Assembly: GCA_036362985.1 (NCBI GenBank)
Contig: JAYGXS010000004.1
Location: 70,602,203 to 70,666,202, forward strand
Length of the DNA stretch: 64,000 bases
Direction of reading: 5' to 3'
Source: Ligula intestinalis
Taxonomy: Eukaryota > Platyhelminthes > Cestoda > Diphyllobothriidea > Diphyllobothriidae
Part shown: piece by piece, positions 46,440-56,210 of the stretch
How positions within the stretch are numbered: position 1 is the first letter of the stretch
Layout: each line of letters starts with the position of its first letter
Made by a program: the position numbers and the translations under genes
Notes under the pieces: model-generated
The model's database searches: none
The model's input: only the letters and a program-made list of their open reading frames with translations
What the model was told of the DNA's origin: nothing

Positions 46440-46575
46440 GATGAAAAGTACTTGCAAGGACCAGAGAGACTGGACTGACTATTTCTGGCTTGCTAGTCAT
46501 CATCAGCCAGGTTTACCTAGCCCCAGTTGATGCACACCCGAGGATCTAACCGGCAGGATGACGAGCATGCGGCTC
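46440..46575 (-). repeat. tRNA-derived SINE body, copy 2
   Basis: On the minus strand, GCAAGCCAGAAATAGTCAGTCC and CAGTCTCTCTGGTCCTTGC match the body at 750-830. A remnant of the B-box side (GGTTAGATCCTCGGG) precedes it. Confidence 0.5.
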
Positions 46576-46690
46576 AGTGGTCAGAATGTTGGACTTCTTA
46601 TCAGCAGAACGCCAGTTCAGGTCTCAGGTGGTTTACAAGCTCGGGGTTGGATGTGGCCGAATGATGCTGGCTAATAATCCACAGATGAGC
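46565..46690 (+). repeat. tRNA-like SINE head
   Basis: GCGGCTCAGTGGTCAGAATG resembles a tRNA A box region and AGTTCAGGTCTCAGG a worn B box, spaced as in a tRNA. It abuts copy 2 head to head. Confidence 0.45.
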
Positions 46691-47154
46691 ACTCAACTGC
46701 CTCTCGTATATGTCGATAACATTTTTCTGCCTATAAAAATAGCTGCTGTAAGTCAGCTGGTGTGGCTTGAGAAAAACCTTAAAGTACAACACGGTAAGTG
46801 GGTTCCTTAACAAATAGTTGAGCATCTACTTAGCAAAGTTTATGAAAAAATTTCTCCTGAATGAATCACGCTTACCGCCATAAACTTGCGAAGACCACTC
46901 AACATGTGGATGCCATTTGTTGCCCCAAGCGTCCATGAGTCTTTCAGGCATTTACTCCGAACACGGAAGGATAAATGCATCACGAACCTTAAATTTGACC
47001 TCTTAACGAATAACTAACTGTTTAACCACTGAAAGCCATAAATATCACTTCGGATATACGTAGATCAAAATTCGTATGTATTGAACCATCTGCATCCCAA
47101 GTGATATAATTAAATAACGGTAAAGTCCTTTAGGTAGGACTAGTAATTATTATT
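46691..47154. other. Unassigned sequence
   Basis: Nothing recognisable. Confidence 0.35.
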
Positions 47155-47197
47155 GTATGACTTTTCCAGTCTAGTTCACCAGCTCGTCGTCAGGCAA
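47155..47197 (-). ncRNA. Candidate hammerhead (family J, copy 1)
   Basis: 43 nt. CUGACGA, a 20-nt stem-loop II (GAGCUGG with CUAGACU, one bulge), GAAAA and GUC all lie in the right order. Stem I pairing is poor. No PLE coding sequence is next to it, so membership is inferred. Confidence 0.45.
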
Positions 47198-47569
47198 ATG
47201 ATAATTGTGTAAAAAAATTTAACTCAGAAAGGGGATTGACACAATGTGCCATGGTGGGTCAGAGCGTAGGACGATAATCGTCACCTGTATGTAATTATGT
47301 GGTCGGTGCAGAATATAGCTGCCATCCGTATGTAATTAATCGCGTTTGATCAGTTGGTCAGTAGTGACTGTTTTTGATTCAATCGGATCTTGAGATATTT
47401 GTAGTTGACATGCAAATCAATGTTTTTGTTTATGCAGGCCACTAGGAATTATCGTTAGATGCAAGTTGCAGTCATAAATACTTGTAGGTGCACGAAAATA
47501 GAGACTTTTCAACCCCAAAAGGCTGAGAATATTTTTTTGATTTTTGCAGTCAGTACAGAAGCAATACAT

Positions 47570-48720
47570 GCGAGTTTCCATCAGTGATGAAGTGGAAATT
47601 ATAGTCCGATAAAGTTTTCCTCTGTGTATAGAAACAAAGTGTCCACTGGTACTATAATTTCAAAAAGTGCAGTATGCTCTCTACGGTAAAACATCTACTG
47701 GACAAAAGGTCTGTCAATTTAAGTAGTGAAGTAAGTTCGACTAATATAATCCGTGAATATGGAGAAATATAGGTACAAATTTGAACATGGGATCCTTAAA
47801 TGTACAATTTGATAGAAATGATGCTTCTGAAAAAGTGAAGGAACTGTAATGTTAATTTTCGACAATGTCACACCAGATCATCATCGGATGTGAGGAGAAT
47901 GTGTAAAACACAGTATAAATTTCTTACATATCCTAAAAAATCTATGATGATTTGTCATCCTTGGTCAAAAGCAGGTTTTGGTTGTTGGCGTTTCTTTCCA
48001 GGCTTTTTTGAGATCGATATACATTTAAATCTAAATCAACGAGCCTATTAATGCATCATTCGTTAGAGTTAATGGCCTCTAAAAAATCTTAGACTTTCCA
48101 ATATGGGCAGGAATCTACTATGCGGGTTTGATCTCATGCAAACTTGTGCCCAATTTCAAGCTAATGCACGTTGAATTCGGAAAGATGGTCACGCCTCCTA
48201 ACCGCTAACTGATGTTGATGTTTGCGTGTAGAAGCGAACCTTCCTGTTCGACCACACTTCAAAATCAGGTTGTACACCCTTAGGATATATTTTGCTATTT
48301 TGACAGAAAATAGGCTGTCTACAAAATTTCCAGTGCCCGAATCTACTTCTCAATTCCTTCCTATGACTCATATGTTCGCTTGTAATGGCAAGTTATTGGA
48401 AAAATTGAATCAGTTTTCCGTGCAAATCATTATTGCCCACTGATTATGTCATTTACAAAAAGTGAAATCCACTCTCTACGGTGGAGCATCTACCAGAAAA
48501 GAGCTCTATCTATTAAGCAAGTGAAGTAAGTTCGACCGATATAATCCGTGAATTTTGAGTAATCCGGGAGCCTATATCATAGACAGTTAGCAAACTAGAG
48601 AACACGATAAGATCCCGTAGCTTGAATCTTCTTCTAAATTAATTCCTAGGCCTCGTATGTTCACTTCTATTGGCAAGTTATTTAAATAGTTGAATCATCT
48701 TGGCGTCCAACTCTTTAAAA
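47570..48720 (+). repeat. Diverged tandem duplication
   Basis: GAAGTAAGTTCGAC.ATATAATCCGTGAAT occurs at about 47728 and 48525, each preceded by CTCTCTACGGT..A.CATCTAC. A second overlapping repeat places ATTCCT..G.CTC.TATGTTC and GGCAAGTTATT at about 48353-48395 and 48645-48690. Periods near 800 and 290 nt suggest nested duplications. Confidence 0.55.
47849..47891 (-). ncRNA. Candidate hammerhead (family J, copy 2)
   Basis: 43 nt with the same 20-nt stem II spacing as 47155. The core is CCGAUGA (one change), followed by GAAAA-UUA, where the stem III string AAUU is again self-complementary. Stem I is not convincing. Confidence 0.35.
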
Positions 48721-50229
48721 CGTAGGTTTCCAGATTTTAAAGACATCCTTTCTGGCTTCACTGTCAAACGTCTTGAATATTTTGCTGTGCTCCTTACAGA
48801 CAGTGCTATTTTGGTGCATAAATGATCTCCCGCTGAACCACGAAAACACGGTTAACTGTTTTTATAGGCAGTCGGGCAACATAGGTACTAAACATCAGAA
48901 TTATTTGTGAACTGCCTCGTCTGTGGCGCCATCTGCTTGAGCATGATTTGACAACGTTAAGTCACGTGGGCTAGCACATCACTTAGGCAACGCGCTAACT
49001 CTCCGCCCTAGAGGAAGTCTGTTTTCGTTATCGTAGGCGGCAGATCAGCGAAACAGTCGCCTGTAGTTGGCGATTAGCGAAGGAGTGAGGTCGACCCTCA
49101 GCGCACTTCTTTCCCCAATGTATACAATTTGATGCGCTTAAAACTATCACGGTGTGCCAAAAGCCGTTGCTTGCCAACTGACGCGATAACTTGGACACCG
49201 TAGTTAGTATATTCAGTCTTGTTTCTGTGGAGTGACTAACTGCGGGCTGATTGTCAACGGCTCAAATGCTCCTCCTTAATGTGGCCTTTATGGCGCTTTC
49301 AGGCAGGAGCCTACCTAGCGAGGTGTGCTGTTGGTACACGTGTTAATTTTTGGTCGCGCCAGCCGCCTGCGTCTTCTTGACATCTGTCATGACACCGGGT
49401 CCCGGGCTGGGAATGGTGTGAGGGTGGTGTAGATTCTCTGCAGGTCAAATTTCACTATAATCCCGCGGGATTCACCATGTTGCTTAAGTTTTCTGCGGCT
49501 TGTGGTGGACATCGTCGACAGCGACTGTCGAACTCTGATTTGGACCGTACTGGAAGGAAAGTTTGGAGAGGTTTCCTTGCGTGAATAACTTAGACACATT
49601 TCTATTGAAACATAGCCATCAGAAAAAATAGCCGGTACTCAAGAGATGAATGTCTAGGATTAGGCATTTTCCTTTCCCCTCAATTAATTCATCTTTGTTG
49701 GTGAACGTGATCTTGAAGATTTACTAACCCAAAATGCAAAAAACAGATGGAAATTTCATGATTGACTGTCTGTTGGAGCCTCATTAAAATTTTATCTCGG
49801 GTAGAATGAAGTAAAGAATCTTAGCAGCAAAATAAAAAACTTCAAACATCAGCAAAGCTTTAGGGACAGGCTGTTAAATATGAACAGAAATCCAGCAGAG
49901 GAAACCTTGTAGAAGAGGTAAATGAAATGCACTTCTTTGTGCATAGATGGACATGGGTTTTAGTTTATGGCGGGAAAAATGGTTTATTTTTACTTTTGAC
50001 CTTCAAACAAAGCCTCAAGTGTTTTGGACAGAAGATGTTAAACATTCTCAATTTGTATGTGCTTGATGTTAGCACCAGGGAAACAAACAGTCTTTGCATT
50101 TCAACAGAAAGCGCTGCAATCACTGGGATAAGAATTTTCTTTTTCTAAAGTTTTGTTATCAGTTTAGAATACTTAAGTATGGGTAACCGTAGCGTAGTGT
50201 GATTCACGCGCAGAGTGAGATGATACATG
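48721..50229. other. Unassigned sequence
   Basis: A GC-richer patch at 48900-49590 with small hairpins (for example GTCGACAGCGACTGTCGAAC at 49513). Frames 49387-49599 and 49927-50148 show no domain. Confidence 0.35.
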
Positions 50230-50365
50230 CACAGATGTACACATGCACGGTATTTATAGTTTTTTGCGGTCATCCGCATGCATACTATAATTATCAGCTG
50301 CTGTAACCATAGTTTGGGGACTTTATTGGTGCGGTGATCGTAACCGTACATTAGTGTGTCATGTG
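50230..50365 (-). repeat. PLE-B 3' UTR fragment
   Basis: GCGGTCATCCGCATGCATAC, ACTATAATTATCAGCTGC and ATTGGTGCGGTGATCG match the reversed B 3' UTR at 40900-40990 and 51495-51565, and 43125-43205 directly. Truncated before the pLTR. Confidence 0.6.
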
Positions 50366-51114
50366 CAGAGTACATTATCAGCTGGGCCTTAAATAAAGGG
50401 CTTCGGGGTTTAAGCTGTGATTAGTTACCCATACATCACGTAAACCCCGACTAACAGTACGTGCCAGAATTCATGAAACATGCCCACATATGTGAGAGGT
50501 TGATACTGTTTTGCTTATCGGCGTCGACTCAGGTTTTGCTACTGCTTAGCATGTAGCCTATTCTGAAGTTATTCTAGTCTTGAAAATATGCGGGCTTTTT
50601 TACGAGCTTTGTTTTGACCACTCACAATACGTATATGCTGAAAAATTAAATACTTAAATTCTATGCATTTTTATAATTGATTTTGTCTGCCTTTATCAAT
50701 TCCAATATGGTTCATGGAAAACGCCCGCGAAAAAATTATTTATTTTACTTGTTTGATAGCGAATTATGCCTTCTTTAAATTTTAAGCTTAAAGAAAGGCT
50801 ATCTTTCAACTTTCGAAAAATTTCTTACTATGAGCGTTTTTACTATTGTGAGGTGTTCATTCAAAAAACATCGAACCTGTCAATTTATTAAGGCTGTTTA
50901 TAATATACACAGCATGCACCACATCTATTACAATATGTATTTGAGAACTACGTGACTTCTTTCTCAAACTACAGGTGAAAACATACTTTGTTAAGCAGGC
51001 TGCATATAGTTCGCAGTTTTTTAAATTCTTGAATCAGTCAGCAGATTTCAAAATAAATCAGTCATAGCCCAGACGGTTTTGCAATCGTCGGAATTGTTGA
51101 TTTCCCGACACCAC
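50366..51114. other. AT-rich, unassigned
   Basis: Nothing recognisable. Confidence 0.35.
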
Positions 51115-51700
51115 AGACCGAAATTCTAGGCTCGGTATGAGGAGGATACCTTTGTCAGGGTTTGGCCTTCAAGGAAAGTTCAAACGCCGTCATTTATGTC
51201 ATCAAATTTATGATGGTGGAAGAAAAAGGCAATGAGCTAGCCTTCCTGGATGTTCTCGTTACAAGGCCGCTTCGGCTATGATTAAGAAATTGGCGAACCC
51301 ATGGACGTGCTCTTAAGCTGCTCATAGGTGGTTCCATTGAAATTGAAATTCACCATGAGACAAAAATTTAGAAGAAGTAGGATATGAGCTTATCCGAGGC
51401 AAATATCAATTTCGCGCAATTATCAAGCCCATATCCGGCACGGAAGGCGAAATCACAGCCATTAATGACTCGAAAGCGAACCGCCAAGCCATCACCACAC
51501 CAATTACGACTCCAAGCGGTGATTACAGCAGCTGATAATTATAGTACGCATGCAGATTGCTGCTACGAACTAAAAATAAAGCGCAATCTGTTCATGTATT
51601 ACACTGTTCTACGGTTACCCATGATGAGGAATTCTCGACAGAATCCGAAACGTCAAGAAAATAAAATTATTGTCCCGGCGATCCAAACTCCTTCTGCTGA
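51115..51700 (+). mobile_element. PLE-B remnant: RT end, 3' UTR and pLTR
   Basis: RYEEDTFV at about 51134 corresponds to the PLE RT active-site block RYVDDTFV with V and D replaced. One frame over, IKFMMVEEKGNELAFLDVLV then TR is the conserved IKFTMEEE..LAFLDVLV block. After a deletion that removes GIY-YIG, the B 3' UTR (CCATCACCACACCAATTACG) and a pLTR with hammerhead (51617-51658) and TTGTCCCGGCGATCC tail follow. The only B copy here with RT sequence. Confidence 0.75.
51617..51658 (+). ncRNA. Hammerhead motif (family B), nearly complete core
   Basis: 42 nt. The core is AUGAUGA (only C3 changed). Stem II GGAAUUCU/AGAAUCC closes with the canonical G10.1-C11.1 pair, then GAAAC and GUC. Second-best preserved after 18754; C3 loss would impair catalysis. 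Confidence 0.65.
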
Positions 51701-52313
51701 ACGAACATTCCTATTGCATTCGTGTACCAACCAACTTCAGCTGCCGAACAGCATGATACATAGGCGATATAGTCACAGGTTTAAGTAATGGTTTAAAGAA
51801 TCATTCACTGCAATCTGCTGATTGTTGCCTGGGACTAGAATGGCTGCAGTGGACCTAATTACTCTTCTTTGTCTTTTATAGGACAAAGATGCAAACTCAC
51901 TGTGCTTTGCAGTTTAACAATTACTGTCACCAAAACCTGCTTCTTATATCAGCACAAATATCTGCTGATCTTTTGTTCAAATCACGGTCATGCGGTTAGG
52001 CGGATTAACTTAATTCTAGTCCGTAAAAGGTTGTTCAACGGGGGGTCACGATTACTTACCTATACATGGCGCCGAAACTACTAACGTCCATGGGCCAAAC
52101 CATATTCTTGTTCACACACGCCTGAAAATTCACATCTCATCCGCACCCTAAATGTCGTGTGCTGGGCTCCTGGATGTCGCAAAAACCTTTCGACCCAGCA
52201 TGGTTGAGATCCTAAGGATAGAAATCCGAACATATATTATGAGCTGACTCACAGAGGAGACAGTAAACATCAGTTAATTTAGCAATTAAGAACATTCTTG
52301 GATACTGGTAAAG
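51701..52313. other. Unassigned sequence
   Basis: Nothing recognisable. Confidence 0.35.
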
Positions 52314-52351
52314 AAGACATATGTTCGATCACTGGAACAAAATTTATTTTT

Positions 52352-52393
52352 TCCTGAGCTTTCGAGCTCTTAAAATTGCCCATTGTCAGAGGT
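52352..52393 (-). ncRNA. Hammerhead-like motif, left arm (family D)
   Basis: 42 nt. Stem I ACCU/AGGA has three pairs. The core CUGACAA has G8 changed. Stem II is closed by GGGC/GCUC. The second box is GAAAG followed by CUC, so stem III reads AGCU rather than ACGU. Confidence 0.6.
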
Positions 52394-52793
52394 GGAGAAA
52401 CAGTAACAAATGTGGAAGCTACTTGGGCGTGTGTGCAATAACTGAAATTTTGAACTTGCAGAAAATCAATTATTGTTTGTGCTGCTGACTTGCCACTGAG
52501 AATTGTGCTAGCCTGTGCCAGTAGGCAAGATGGACAAGTTGTGTGGAAATATTTACAGAAATAGAATCGTCAACGAAAGAAGTAATAGTTATGGTAGGAG
52601 GGATGGGCAATTAAATAGGTCATAGGAGGAAGGAAGGAGGATGATAAGAGAGGGATTATGTAGGCTAGCACAGCTCTTATCAGGCAAGTCAGCAGCACAC
52701 ATGATTATTGATTTTCTGCACGTTCAAAATTTTAGTTATTGTACACACGCCCCAAGTAGCTTCCAAATTTGTTGCTATTAATCCATCTCTGAC

Positions 52794-52835
52794 GATGGGC
52801 TCTTGTAAGAGCTCCAAAGCTCAGGCAAAAAAAAT
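52794..52835 (+). ncRNA. Hammerhead-like motif, right arm (family D)
   Basis: 42 nt. The core CUGACGA is intact. Stem II GGGCUCU/AGAGCUC has seven pairs around UGUA. Stem I UCU/AGG is partial. The second box is CAAAG-CUC, with G12 changed. Stem III AGCU is kept. Confidence 0.65.
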
Positions 52836-52862
52836 TTGTTCCAGTGATTGACCATATGTCTC

Positions 52863-53269
52863 CTTTACCAATAGATATGCCTGGAATACGAGTAGGCTCT
52901 CGCATTCTTGGACACACCTAACGATACCGCAGTGGCTTGATCGGCGGATGAATATTGCGATTTTCTGCTTAAACGATCTAAGCATGGCCCCTTAAGCGTA
53001 ATTCCTTTAGCTAAGGTAAGGATATAATCAGATCTAAATGATCGGTAGAAGTACTGGGCTAAGAAATGAACCTTATAGAACATTCGAAAACTCTACCAAA
53101 TTCTCCGTAATGTCAATGGTAGGCCCTCTGTACTGACTTGCTCCGTTCCTGGTATGGATGTCGGCGGACAATTCGGCAAAGGTTATGCTGCAACCGGAGC
53201 ACTTCGAGCACTTTGTTAGCCACCTCAGATCACCCTCGCTCTCCTCTGTAGCGGAGTCTCTTCAATATT
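52863..53269. other. Unassigned sequence
   Basis: No motif upstream of the RT remnant beyond a possible unreadable connector. Confidence 0.35.
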
Positions 53270-53935
53270 TAACCTTTGCGAGGTAATGCGACACCCTTCT
53301 GAAGGAGAGGTCGCTGATCAGCTAAAAGAGCTGCAATACAACAAAGTTCTTGCTAAAATATACAAGAATTTTGTCTACACTTCGGCACTCGGGCAGCTCG
53401 AGGTATTTCAATGAGTTTAGAGAGAAGAGCCGGTCCCTGATAGCAAGGCTTCACAGTACATGAACTCAAGAATTAAGAAATAATGCTGCAAAAGTCTCAT
53501 CGACGCTGTTGTGAAAATATTCTTTATTGTCTAACTCAGACGATTCCAGACTGTGTTTGACTCCAGGGAAATCCTTACCCAAGCTGAATTCCGTGCTAAG
53601 CGTGGATGTACGAACCAGGTTTTCTCATGGAGGTGCACCAACCCCATATGTTTTCCACCATATTAACCAATAATCAGCAGTTGCCTGCTTTGTGAAATTC
53701 GTCGTCGTATTCAATAACGTCCACCATGAATACCGATGATAGATAGTGACACTAGGTGGTGTAACGGCAAGAATAATCATCATGACCAACGCCTGCTGCC
53801 TTTCGAATGCTACGCGAGTTCGCATTTACAACTATTTATACCAATTTGTTGGTGTTTGGTCTGACTTCCGACAGTTTTGAATCATTTCATGCACTATGTT
53901 CGCTTAGGCTATTGACGGAATTCGCGAAAAGAACC
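53270..53935 (+). mobile_element. RTE-like non-LTR reverse transcriptase remnant
   Basis: Plus-strand frames read in order. PSEGEVADQLKELQYNK, KIYKNFV is the N-terminal helix block. FDSREILTQAEFRAKRGCTN, QVFSWR matches R..QAGFRPGRGCTDQIF.LR. ACFVKFVVVFNNVHHEYR is block A, normally FVDF..AFDSVHR. Near 53800, TRVRIYNYLYQFVGVWSDFR precedes a worn block B. Both Asp positions in block A are changed (K and N) and frames shift, so it is dead. YADD was not found; the PLE-C pLTR begins at about 53938. Confidence 0.75.
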
Positions 53936-53937
53936 AC

Positions 53938-54060
53938 TACGCTCTGCCAATGAGAGTGAGAATTTTTTCGAAACGTCAGTCTAAATACAACTGGTCTCAG
54001 TAATTGCCTCATCATCTTCTGCCTCTCCCAGAGATGATCGAGGTAATGTCATATCTTTCT
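53938..54060 (+). mobile_element. PLE-C pLTR fragment, inverted against its neighbour
   Basis: A plus-oriented hammerhead plus the tail CTGGTCTCAGTAATTGCCTC and TCATCTTC. The next element, from 54075, carries the same end on the minus strand, so the two ends face each other tail to tail. Confidence 0.65.
53940..53981 (+). ncRNA. Decayed hammerhead-like motif (family C)
   Basis: 42 nt. CGAAACGUC is intact and stem II GAGAGU/UUUUUC mostly pairs. The core CUGCCAA is mutated. Confidence 0.5.
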
Positions 54061-54118
54061 TACATCATCCCCAGAAGAGAAAGGTGAGAAGACGATTTCT
54101 GAGACCAAATTATGTTCA

Positions 54119-54160
54119 GGCTGACATTTCAAAAGCTCGCTTGCGTTCGTCGTCAGAGCA
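54119..54160 (-). ncRNA. Hammerhead motif (family C)
   Basis: 42 nt. CUGACGA is intact. Stem II GAACGC/GCUUUU pairs at five of six positions. The second box GAAAU-GUC keeps GAAA and the triplet. Stem I is poor. Possibly weakly functional. Confidence 0.6.
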
Positions 54161-54931
54161 AGGTGTCTGTATTCTTGTGTGTGTCAGATAGATGATAACG
54201 TCCATTCGCCCATACGTCAGTCGATTGCACCGATTGATTTTCTTGGCTGTATGAATTGCTCGCGCCGTCGTGAGCTATCTCAAGTTGTTTTTGTGACTCG
54301 TGAGAGTTTCCACCCTCTTTGCTCACGGATACCGGCCGTCGGCCCTGTTTATCTCTCTTCACCCAACCTACTGCTCCGTTTAGAGTCGATTTTAGCCTTT
54401 TGCGGAGCGCTTGGTAGGCAGGATGAAGGTCAATGGCTCTGTTTAGTATGCCAGTTTTGGACCAACTTTCTAGCAACAGTCTGGTCATCTTGTCGTTGGC
54501 TCGGCCTATTACCCTTGCTATACGCAGTCATAGACCATAGACAGCTTATGCTCGCGGTTGCTTGCGTGCTGACGCTCATGCAACCTTGTGCCAAGGCGTC
54601 TGCCCGTAACACCGACAAACCTTGCAATTCAGTCTTGGCATGGTATGCTGTGGACCAGAGCTGATTTTTCTGTCAGAGGTGGTGGATCTTTGGGCCTCAT
54701 AGGTTGCTGTCTGATGGTTAATTCCGGTCTATCAGCCACAACAATCCCGAACGGTTTCACTAGTCTTGCAGCCGCCTTTGATACATTCTTCACACAAGGG
54801 ATTGTGAGCCAGAACTTAGGGTCATCTTCTTTTGAACACTTTTGTTGGGGCTCCTTCAGACACTTGCGTACAAAGGACTTCAGATAACCGTTGGCGTGAA
54901 ATAGGGAACGCAAGTACTTTATATCCTCCAT
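54153..54931 (-). pseudogene. PLE-C linker and GIY-YIG coding remnant
   Basis: The frame at 54931-54629 encodes the linker (KYLRSLFHANGYLKSFVRKC, IPCVKNVSKAA, MRPKDPPP) up to SALVHSIPCQD, where GIY-YIG begins. The frame at 54488-54153 encodes the domain's C-terminal side (TRLLLESWSKTGILNRAIDL, HPAYQALRKRL). The middle lies in other frames. Same architecture as B (SRELLKSWFSSPQSINKR), confirming one PLE lineage. Confidence 0.8.
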
Positions 54932-55099
54932 TTTCTCACTTTCGTCACTGCAATGTGTCCTAACTACGCTTCTGACCAGCGGGGTGGTTACTTCTGATGT
55001 GGAGAATGCGCATGGTATTGGTTGTCTTGTGGTAGACCGTTGTCCTTATCTTTCAGTCTTCCAGCTTCGTTACTTGTACGTCAAGGAAGGGTAATCGAT

Positions 55100-55510
55100 T
55101 GTTGACCTCCTCTTTCATGGTGAACTGGATGTAGGGAACGTGCCTTGAAAGCCTGCACCGTGCTCCTTTCGATGATTAATTTTCAGGGGTGACGAGCTGA
55201 AGACCAGCCGCTCGAGCCTCTGCAAAACGGCTTCGGAAATAAGGCCAGACAGATACGAGTCCATTATTGTCCCACTTTTTTGTTCGTAAACTTGGCCATT
55301 AAACGTACAGAACGTTTTAAGACACAATTTTAGGAGCTCCATAATTTGCTCTCGCTTGAGCTATTGGTTGGTTTTGTCATATTTTTCTTGGAGAAGACCA
55401 TCAATAGTTTTGAATGCCAGAGTGGGTGGAATAGATGTGAACAATGAGATCAAGCCAAACGACACCATCACCTCGTCCGCCTTCACTTCCAGGTATTTGA
55501 TTCAGATCAA
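55100..55510 (-). pseudogene. PLE-C reverse transcriptase remnant
   Basis: KADEVMVSFGLISLFTSIPP is RT block A, with the catalytic Asp of the usual VSFDVVSLFTSIP changed to Gly. After one stop come MELLKLCLKTFCTFNGQVYE, QKSGTIMDSYLSGLISEAVL and QRLERLVFSS (block B). IQFTMKEEVNNRLPFLDVQV appears in another frame. The catalytic YVDD segment is absent. PLE RTs are most closely related to telomerase; this one cannot be active. Confidence 0.85.
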
Positions 55511-55547
55511 AAACTCATCAGCAGACTTCCTTGTCCGGAATCAACCA

Positions 55548-56210
55548 TCAGACAGCAACTTATGAGGCCCCAAAGATCCACTATCTCTGACAGAACAATC
55601 AGCTCTGGTCCACAGCATACCACGCCAAGGGTGCACTGCAAGGTTTTTCGGTGAAACGGGTAGACACCTTGGCACAAGGTTGCATAAGCATCAGCGCGCA
55701 AGCAACCGCGAGCATAAGTTGTCTTTGGTCTATGACCACGTATAGCAGAAGAAACACGCATTCGCCTTTGAAAAATCAAGGGCAATAGGCCGATCCAAAG
55801 ACAAGATGACCAGACTGTTGCTAGAAAGTTGGTCCTAGACTGGCATACTAAACAGAGCCATGAACCTTCATCCCGCCTATCAAGCGCTCCGCAAAAGGCT
55901 AACATTGGCTCAAAATGGTGCAATATGTTGGGTGGAGAGAGGTAAGCAGGGCAGAGAGCCGGTAACCGCGAGCAAAGAGGTTGAAACGACTTGACATAGC
56001 TCACGACGGCGCGAGCAATTCAAACAGCCAAAAAATCGATCGGCGCAATCGACTTACGCATGGGCTAGTGGTCGTTCACATCTATCTGACGCAAACAGGA
56101 ATACAGACACCTTTCTCTGACGATGAAAGTGAGCAAGCTTTTGAAACGTCAGCCTAAATATACTTTGGTCTCAGAAATCATCTCCTCTTCTCCCTTTTCT
56201 GGGAATGACG
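55548..56210 (+). mobile_element. PLE-C, second 3' fragment (head to head with the first)
   Basis: Plus-strand translation gives MRPQRSTISDRTISSGPQ (linker end), then worn GIY-YIG. IQRQDDQTVARKLVLDWHTK and PSSRLSSAPQKANIGS parallel the minus copy. The 3' end has the UTR, a hammerhead (56113-56154) and the tail CTTTGGTCTCAGAAATCATC. It starts about 40 nt from the 5' end of the minus copy, so the pair is divergent with both tails outward. Confidence 0.75.
56113..56154 (+). ncRNA. Hammerhead motif (family C), core intact
   Basis: 42 nt. CUGACGA, stem II GAAAGU/GCUUUU (six pairs with two G-U, loop GAGCAA), GAAAC and GUC are all present. Only stem I (UUCU/AGCC, two pairs) is weak. One of three copies with every core base in place. 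Confidence 0.7.

Larger units (their letters stand above)
52314..52862. mobile_element. Foldback element of family D pLTRs
   Basis: Two long inverted arms (about 52314-52505 and 52680-52862) flank a purine-rich centre. Matching landmarks with the right arm reversed: GACATATG, ATCACTGGAACAAA, GGAAGCTACTTGGG, CGTGTGT, TTTTGAAC.TGCAGAAAATCA, GTGCTGCTGACTTGCC and TGTGCTAGCC. Each arm ends in a hammerhead and an outward tail. No ORF. The arms are more alike than those at 33 kb, suggesting a younger insertion. Confidence 0.8.
54075..55510 (-). mobile_element. PLE family C, most complete copy (RT, linker, GIY-YIG, pLTR)
   Basis: Minus strand, 5' to 3': VSFGLISLFTSIPPTLAFKT (PLE RT block A), LCLKTFCTFNGQVYEQKSGT and SGLISEAVLQRLE (block B region), PYIQFTMKEE and RLPFLDVQV, then HANGYLKSFVRKCL, IPCVKNVSKAAARLVKPFG and MRPKDPPPLTEKSALVHSIP leading into GIY-YIG, ending TRLLLESWSKTGILNRAIDL. 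The YVDD box expected between block B and IQFT is missing, probably deleted. Stops and frameshifts occur. The pLTR with hammerhead closes the 3' end at 54119. Confidence 0.85.

Noticed and set aside
54179..54664. 161-codon plus frame
   Set aside because: Antisense to the PLE-C GIY-YIG region; it is a shadow of that coding sequence.
55507..56004. 165-codon minus frame
   Set aside because: Antisense to the second PLE-C fragment, which is coding on the plus strand.
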